From assembly GCA_903859715.1 (NCBI GenBank), contig CAIONS010000065.1, positions 25,784 to 89,783 on the forward strand: DNA of 64,000 nt, read 5' to 3'. The notes beneath the pieces were generated by a model. It saw only the letters and a list, made by a program, of their open reading frames with translations. It did not search any database and had not been told where the DNA came from. Origin of the DNA: an uncultured Opitutia bacterium. GTDB lineage: Bacteria > Verrucomicrobiota > Verrucomicrobiia > Opitutales > Opitutaceae. Position 1 is the stretch's first letter. Each line of letters starts with the position of its first letter. Below, in pieces: positions 57,428 to 64,000 of the stretch. A program made the translations under genes and the position numbers.

Positions 57428-59869
<2,442 letters not shown>

Positions 59870-60022
59870 ATGGGGTGGGGCAGGGGTTACAGACTGGCGT
59901 GGTTGTGGCGGCCGCCGGGAACGCCCGCGAGCCAAAATTGCCTCGCCCTGAGCAGAAAAGTGCCGCTTATCCGAAGCCTTGGCCCGCTAATGCGGGCGCA
60001 CCGGCCCCGGCAAAATTTCCCC

Positions 60023-62017
60023 ATGCATCACCTGCGTTTTCGCCAAGTTCACCTCGATTTCCATACCAGCGGACTCATCGCCGGCATTGGTTCCAAGTTC
60101 AACAAGCGCCAGTTCCAGGAGGCGCTCAAGGTCGGGCACGTCAACTCAATCACGATCTTTTCCAAGTGCCACCACGGGTACAGCTATCACCCGACCAAGA
60201 TCGGGCAGATGCACCCGCACCTGAAGTTCGACCTGCTCGCGCGGCAGATCGACGCGTGCCGCGAGATCGGCGTGCGCTGCCCGATCTACCTGAGCGCGGG
60301 ACTCGACGAACTCGCGGCCTTCGCGAACCCGACCTGGGTCGTGAAGCGCAAGGATGGCGTTAACTGGAAGCCGCTGGAAGTCGACTGGTTCGGCCGCATC
60401 CTGCGTTTCAACTCGCCCTACCTCGAGTACCTGTGCGCGCAGATTGAGGAAGTCTGCCAGCGCTGGCCGGACAACGACGGCATCTTTCTGGATATCATCG
60501 GCACGCAGCGCGACTACAGCGACGACGCGCTGAAGGAGATGAAGAAGGCCGGCCTGAATCCCGAGCTCGACGCCGACGTGGCGAAGTACGGCGAGCAGGT
60601 GCTCTACAAGTATTTCAAGGCCACGAGTGCGGCGGCGAAGTCGGTGAACAAGGACAACCCGGTGTTCCACAACTCCGGCCACATCTCGATTGGCGCGCGG
60701 AAGGGGCTCGGCTACAACACGCACCTCGAGCTTGAGTCGCTGCCGACCGGCGGGTGGGGTTACGACCATTTCCCGATGTCGGCGCGCTACGCCATCACGC
60801 AGAAGTGGGACTTCCTCGGCATGACGGGCAAGTTTCACAACACGTGGGGCGAGTTCGGCGGCTTCAAGCGGCCGGCCGCGCTCCAATATGAATGCGCCGC
60901 CATGCTCGCCTACGGCGCGAAGGTCGGCGTGGGCGACCAGCTCCATCCGAACGGCGAGATGAACATGGACACGTACCGGCTGATCGGCGCGTCCTATGCC
61001 GAGGTGGAGCGCATGGAGCCATGGTGCGACTACGTGAAGCCCGTGGCGCGCATCGCCCTCGTGAGCTGCGAGATCAACCAGGACCGCTGGCGCGGCGGCC
61101 AGGCGGCGTCCGCGGTCGCCGACGAAGGCGTGGGCCGCATGCTGCTCGAGCTGCACCAGCCCTTCGTCGTGCTCGACACGCACGCGGACTGGAGCGGGTT
61201 CGACCTCGTGGTGCTGCCCGACACGTTTGTGATGACGCCGGCCAATGTGGCGAAGGCGAAAAAGCTGCTGGCCCGGGGCGGGCGCATCATTGCCGCGGGC
61301 ACGGCGCTGCTCGACCAAAAGCACGAGAAATTCGCCATCGATCCCGGGGCAAAACTGCTGGGTCGCTCGAAGGGCGAGGTGGATTACCTCCTGGCGACCG
61401 CGCTTACGCCCAAGGTGGCGGTGAAGTCGGCGATCGTGATCCAAGGCGGGGCGTTTGAGATCAAGCCGACGCGGGCGAAGGTTCTCGCCGAACGGCGCGA
61501 ATCGTATTTCAACCGGACATGGGAGCATTATTGCTCGCACCAGCACGCGCCGGATTCGCCGCAGAAAGCGTCGCCGGCGGCGGTGATCAGCCAGCAGATC
61601 GCCTATTTTGCGCACGATCTTTTCACCCGCTACCGGGCGCACGGGCAGCCGCTCTACCGCGATTTCTTCGAGGCGGCATTGCGCCAGCTGCTCGGCGGCA
61701 AACTGCCGGTCGAGACGAACCTGCCGACAACCGGCCGCATCGGCCTGATGGACCAACCGCGCGAGCGGCGCTACGTGACGCACCTGCTTTATTCGCCGAC
61801 CAGCGTGCGGGGCAAATTCCGCGACCTGCCGATCGAGTTGATCGAGGATGTCATCCCCCTGCACAATACGCAGGTGACGCTGCGGCTGCCGAAGAAGGTG
61901 AAGTCCGTGCGGCTGGTGCCGGACGGCCGCGTTCTGGAATATGTCCAGCATGATGGCGTGGTGGAGTTCACGGTGCCGGAGTTCGCGAGCCACCAGATGG
62001 TGGAGCTGGCGTACTGA
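60023..62017 (+). CDS. GHL6-type hypothetical glycoside hydrolase with trimerisation-like domain
   Basis: 664 aa, no signal peptide. An N-terminal TIM barrel (about 1-340; VHLDFHTSGLIAGIGSKFN, NDGIFLDIIGTQRDYSDD with candidate catalytic D, and HISIGARKGLGYNTHLELE) is followed by a flavodoxin-like domain resembling the beta-galactosidase trimerisation domain (about 385-500; LVVLPDTFVMTPANVAKAKK) and a C-terminal beta sandwich. Probably cleaves a plant-type oligosaccharide in the cytoplasm. The ATG at 60023 is the family start; the very long upstream reading frame is an antisense artefact. Confidence 0.85.
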   Translation: MHHLRFRQVHLDFHTSGLIAGIGSKFNKRQFQEALKVGHVNSITIFSKCHHGYSYHPTKIGQMHPHLKFDLLARQIDACREIGVRCPIYLSAGLDELAAFANPTWVVKRKDGVNWKPLEVDWFGRILRFNSPYLEYLCAQIEEVCQRWPDNDGIFLDIIGTQRDYSDDALKEMKKAGLNPELDADVAKYGEQVLYKYFKATSAAAKSVNKDNPVFHNSGHISIGARKGLGYNTHLELESLPTGGWGYDHFPMSARYAITQKWDFLGMTGKFHNTWGEFGGFKRPAALQYECAAMLAYGAKVGVGDQLHPNGEMNMDTYRLIGASYAEVERMEPWCDYVKPVARIALVSCEINQDRWRGGQAASAVADEGVGRMLLELHQPFVVLDTHADWSGFDLVVLPDTFVMTPANVAKAKKLLARGGRIIAAGTALLDQKHEKFAIDPGAKLLGRSKGEVDYLLATALTPKVAVKSAIVIQGGAFEIKPTRAKVLAERRESYFNRTWEHYCSHQHAPDSPQKASPAAVISQQIAYFAHDLFTRYRAHGQPLYRDFFEAALRQLLGGKLPVETNLPTTGRIGLMDQPRERRYVTHLLYSPTSVRGKFRDLPIELIEDVIPLHNTQVTLRLPKKVKSVRLVPDGRVLEYVQHDGVVEFTVPEFASHQMVELAY

Positions 62018-62032
62018 GGGCTCGCTGAGTGG

Positions 62033-62146
62033 GGTGGCGGGCACGTCCCGGTGCCCGCATTCTTCGACGCCGCCAAGCTGCGAGGTGAGCGGTGCTTGAA
62101 CGTTGAGCAACGCTTTCCATGCGGGCACGGGACATGCCCGCCCACC
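62033..62146. repeat. Inverted repeat, GGCGGGCACGTCCCGGTGCC family
   Basis: Arms about 62033-62060 and 62119-62146 are imperfect complements; each arm is itself a small hairpin. A shorter relative is at 50181-50201. Confidence 0.75.
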
Positions 62147-62170
62147 CAAAGCAGCGGGGCCGATCGCGGA

Positions 62171-62201
62171 CACAATTCCTTCCGCTTCGGAAAGAATTGT
62201 G
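62171..62201. terminator. Hairpin abutting the tRNA-Leu 3' end
   Basis: CACAATTCCTTCCG, short loop, CGGAAAGAATTGTG: near-perfect stem that touches the last bases of the tRNA gene on its 3' side. No T-run. Could be a processing or termination signal for the tRNA transcript. Confidence 0.4.
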
Positions 62202-62285
62202 GTGCCCGGGGCCGGACTCGAACCGGCACGCCTTTTCAGGCAGGGGATTTTAAGTCCCAAGCGTCTACCATTCCGCCACCCGGGC
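62200..62285 (-). tRNA. tRNA-Leu (anticodon UAA)
   Basis: On the minus strand: acceptor GCCCGGG pairs with CCCGGGC, discriminator A, encoded CCA. The anticodon loop CTTAAAA gives UAA. A long variable arm (CTGCCTGAAAAGGCG), as required for leucine tRNAs, and the T-arm GCCGGTTCGAGTCCGGC are intact. 86 nt with CCA. The position 27-43 pair looks mismatched, which is tolerated. Confidence 0.96.
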
Positions 62286-62392
62286 AACTTTCGCGGATGA
62301 CTGTCAGTGGCTGGAGAGTGAGCGTCAACCCCGCGCGGCGGCCGAGAAATGAGCCTTGCCCGGGGCGGGCCGGGTAACCACGGTGCGCCTCT

Positions 62393-62980
62393 GTGAAAAT
62401 CGGATTCCTCGGCGGCAGCTTTGATCCCGTGCATTTCGGCCATTTGATGGCGGCGCAGGATGCGTATGAGCAATGCCAGCTCGACCGGCTGATCCTGGTG
62501 CCGGCCGCGCAAGCCCCGCTGAAGCCGAACGAGGTGCAGTCCTCGGCCGAGCACCGGCTCGCGATGATTCGCGCGGCGGTGGAGTGGGACCGGCGCTTTG
62601 AAATCTCCGACTACGAGCTGCGCCGGGGCGGCGTCAGCTACACGATCGACTCGGTGCGGCATTTCCGGGCGCTTTATCCCAACGATGAGCTTTTCTGGAT
62701 CATCGGCGGAGACCAGCTGCCGAAACTGCACCTTTGGAAGGATATCGCGGAGCTCGCCCAGCTGGTGGAGTTCATCTTCCTCGAGCGGCCGGGGCATCCG
62801 GTCAAAGCCGGGCCGGACATTCCCGGCCTGCGGTTGCGGCGTTGCGACGGACATTTGCTCGCGATCAGCTCGACGGAACTGCGCGAACGCGTGAAACGGG
62901 ACCTGTCGCTCGACTATTTTGTCCCGCACAAGGCCATTGTGTATATCCGGGAACGGCATCTTTATCGCGAACAACCATGA
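62393..62980 (+). CDS. nadD: Nicotinate-nucleotide adenylyltransferase
   Basis: 195 aa, GTG start. The nucleotidyltransferase motifs GGSFDPVHFGHL (HxGH-type site) and ISSTELRERVKR are intact. WIIGGDQLPKLHLWKDI is the family centre. Converts nicotinate mononucleotide and ATP to deamido-NAD. Overlaps rsfS by 4 nt (ATGA), the standard bacterial arrangement. Confidence 0.95.
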   Translation: MKIGFLGGSFDPVHFGHLMAAQDAYEQCQLDRLILVPAAQAPLKPNEVQSSAEHRLAMIRAAVEWDRRFEISDYELRRGGVSYTIDSVRHFRALYPNDELFWIIGGDQLPKLHLWKDIAELAQLVEFIFLERPGHPVKAGPDIPGLRLRRCDGHLLAISSTELRERVKRDLSLDYFVPHKAIVYIRERHLYREQP

Positions 62981-63426
62981 AGGGAAAATCCGCTAACTCG
63001 CTGAATTTGGTCAAACTGTGCTGCCGGGCCTTGGATGAAAAGAAGGCCGGAGACCTCCGTGTACTCGATGTCAGCGAGCAGTCCTCGATCACCGACTATC
63101 TCATCCTCGCGACCGGCACCTCCGACCCGCACCTGCGGGCCCTGCGCGTCGAGCTGGAAAAAGCGATCGATGCCAGCAGCAACCGCATTGTCGGCATGGA
63201 AACTTCCCAAGAGAGCGGCTGGATCGTCGTCGATATCTTCGACGTGATGGTGCATATTTTCACCGTCGAGAACCGGGCCAAATACGGCCTCGAGAACCTT
63301 TGGAAGGACGCCGTGGAGGTGTCCGTGTCGAAACTGCTGGCGGTTCCGAAGGCCGTGGCGCCGAAGGTCCGCAAGCCGAAATCCAGCTCGGCGGTCGTCA
63401 AGAAACGCAAGAAAACCGGCAAATAA
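62977..63426 (+). CDS. rsfS: Ribosomal silencing factor RsfS
   Basis: 149 aa. LRVLDVSEQSSITDYLILAT then GTSDPHLRAL and ESGWIVVDIFDVMVHIFTV are family-defining. Binds ribosomal protein L14 and keeps 50S and 30S apart in starvation. The C-terminus adds a basic lysine-rich tail (KPKSSSAVVKKRKK) not present in short homologues. The stop is followed by an AT-rich gap before the pilin gene. Confidence 0.94.
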   Translation: MKGKSANSLNLVKLCCRALDEKKAGDLRVLDVSEQSSITDYLILATGTSDPHLRALRVELEKAIDASSNRIVGMETSQESGWIVVDIFDVMVHIFTVENRAKYGLENLWKDAVEVSVSKLLAVPKAVAPKVRKPKSSSAVVKKRKKTGK

Positions 63427-63604
63427 CGGGTTATTTGAGGCCGACTGGCCTTGGGATTGAACCGACCTCACTAGATTAAGGTAGGAAACCGGCCGTAATT
63501 CTACCCACGAAAATACCCTTCACAGGTCCTCAATAATATTATTGATTAGGTTCACTGCTCGCACCTGAGCAGTTCATATAATAAATAATAAGCATCACAT
63601 ACCC
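63427..63604 (+). promoter_or_regulatory. AT-rich leader of the pilin gene
   Basis: Markedly lower GC than the rest of the window. Holds the perfect 16-bp palindrome TCAATAATATTATTGA (63530-63545), the inverted repeat TGCTC-GCACCT-GAGCA (63556-63571) and a sigma-54-like TGGC-N8-TTG (63446-63458; the terminal GC is not conserved, so low confidence). An untranslated leader with TATAATAAATAATAAGC directly precedes the start. Confidence 0.45.
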
Positions 63605-63958
63605 ATGAAAAGAATGAACCAGTCCAACAAGGGCTTCACCCTCGTCGAAATCATGATCGTCGTCGTCATCATCGGCCTTCTGGCCGCCATGGCGATTCCC
63701 GCGTTCCAGAAGGTCCGTCAGTCCTCCCAGGACAAGGCCGTCTTGAACAATGCCCGCCAGCTCTCCGCGGCGGCTGACCAATACTACCTCGAGAACGGCG
63801 TTTCGACCGTGGCCGTCACGGACCTCGTCGGTTCCTCGAACTACGTGAAGGCGCTGAATCTGGTGGCCAACGAGACCTACCCGACCGGCTTCTCGCAGGG
63901 CACCACGATCACGATCAGCGGCGTCGCCGGTGTTCGCACGATCACCTACGCCCCGTAA
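63605..63958 (+). CDS. Type IV pilin / pseudopilin
   Basis: 117 aa. Short basic leader MKRMNQSNKG, cleavage before F11, E15 at +5, then the N-terminal helix FTLVEIMIVVVIIGLLAAM: a class III signal processed by PilD. The globular part is short, with NARQLSAAADQYYLENG typical of verrucomicrobial pilins. No disulfide-loop cysteines. Major pilin or minor pseudopilin cannot be told. A second ATG three codons in gives a leader of seven residues, closer to the usual type IVa length. Confidence 0.93.
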   Translation: MKRMNQSNKGFTLVEIMIVVVIIGLLAAMAIPAFQKVRQSSQDKAVLNNARQLSAAADQYYLENGVSTVAVTDLVGSSNYVKALNLVANETYPTGFSQGTTITISGVAGVRTITYAP

Positions 63959-64000
63959 TCAAGTCGACCCTTGGTTTTATCCAAGCCGTCCGCCCTCAAA

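Noticed and set aside
62171..62285. tRNA-Leu with adjacent hairpin as a prophage or island attachment site
   Set aside because: No integrase, no duplicated tRNA 3' end and ordinary housekeeping genes (nadD, rsfS) on one side.
60146..62974. A 942-codon minus-strand frame opposite the GHL6 gene, tRNA and nadD
   Set aside because: Low-complexity His/Arg/Val composition, crosses a tRNA gene and two genes with clear families on the other strand.

Overview
The window is GC-rich DNA (roughly two thirds G+C by eye) from a Gram-negative bacterium. Gene content suggests Verrucomicrobiota, probably an Opitutaceae-like lineage: several phytanoyl-CoA dioxygenase-family proteins, lone glycoside-hydrolase-like proteins, a membrane pyrophosphatase, a type IV pilin with an AT-rich leader, many unannotated membrane proteins and very repeat-rich gaps between genes. 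The taxonomic call is inference. There is no rRNA operon, CRISPR array, integrase or intact insertion sequence; one tRNA gene (Leu, anticodon UAA) is present.

Layout. 0.1-4 kb: a single-chain 2-oxoacid dehydrogenase (E1alpha-E1beta-E2) and a TPR protein. 4.3-13.6 kb, minus strand: a lipid-modification cluster with two cyclopropane-fatty-acid-synthase-type methyltransferases, DUF1295, DUF2062, DUF1475 and DUF1365 proteins, an FAD oxidoreductase and an acyl desaturase, plus an MFS transporter. 14-17.2 kb: the degraded remainder of a solute-binding-protein locus and a Tat-exported glycosidase-like protein. 17.3-22.7 kb: an RcnR/CsoR-type metal repressor divergent from an RcnA-like exporter, which leads into a fused-permease/ATPase ABC pair and an exported beta-rich protein. 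22.9-25.8 kb: two PhyH dioxygenases and a divergent AraC regulator. 26-32 kb: an RNA methyltransferase, an oxidoreductase/aldo-keto reductase fusion and membrane proteins. 32-34 kb: a third PhyH gene coupled to an (alpha/alpha)6 glycosidase-like gene. 35-41 kb: deoxynucleoside catabolism (deoC, aldehyde dehydrogenase, half-length aldehyde dehydrogenase, deoA). 41-50 kb: ABC-F ATPase, EamA transporter, deoxyhypusine-synthase-like protein, YyaL/DUF255 protein, an XRE regulator, two response regulators and slyX. 50-57 kb: assorted enzymes and membrane proteins. 57-64 kb: hppA, a GHL6-type glycosidase, tRNA-Leu, nadD-rsfS and a type IV pilin.

The most unusual signal is not a gene. Most gaps hold long inverted repeats drawn from about ten sequence families, often nested inside one another. 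Members of two families also lie inside protein-coding genes without breaking the reading frame. The best case, in the DUF1365 gene, has perfect 27-bp arms and a 5-bp direct repeat at its edges, so that element plus duplication adds exactly 25 codons. Two unrelated proteins (a TrmH-type methyltransferase and the YyaL protein) carry the same element-encoded peptide. This resembles the Rickettsia palindromic elements and is the best candidate for something undescribed here.

There are also two places where a pair of divergent genes has lost both 5' ends and been joined head to head (about 39.01 kb and 55.11 kb), and a chimeric gene at 14.1 kb, so deletion appears to be actively reshaping this stretch.
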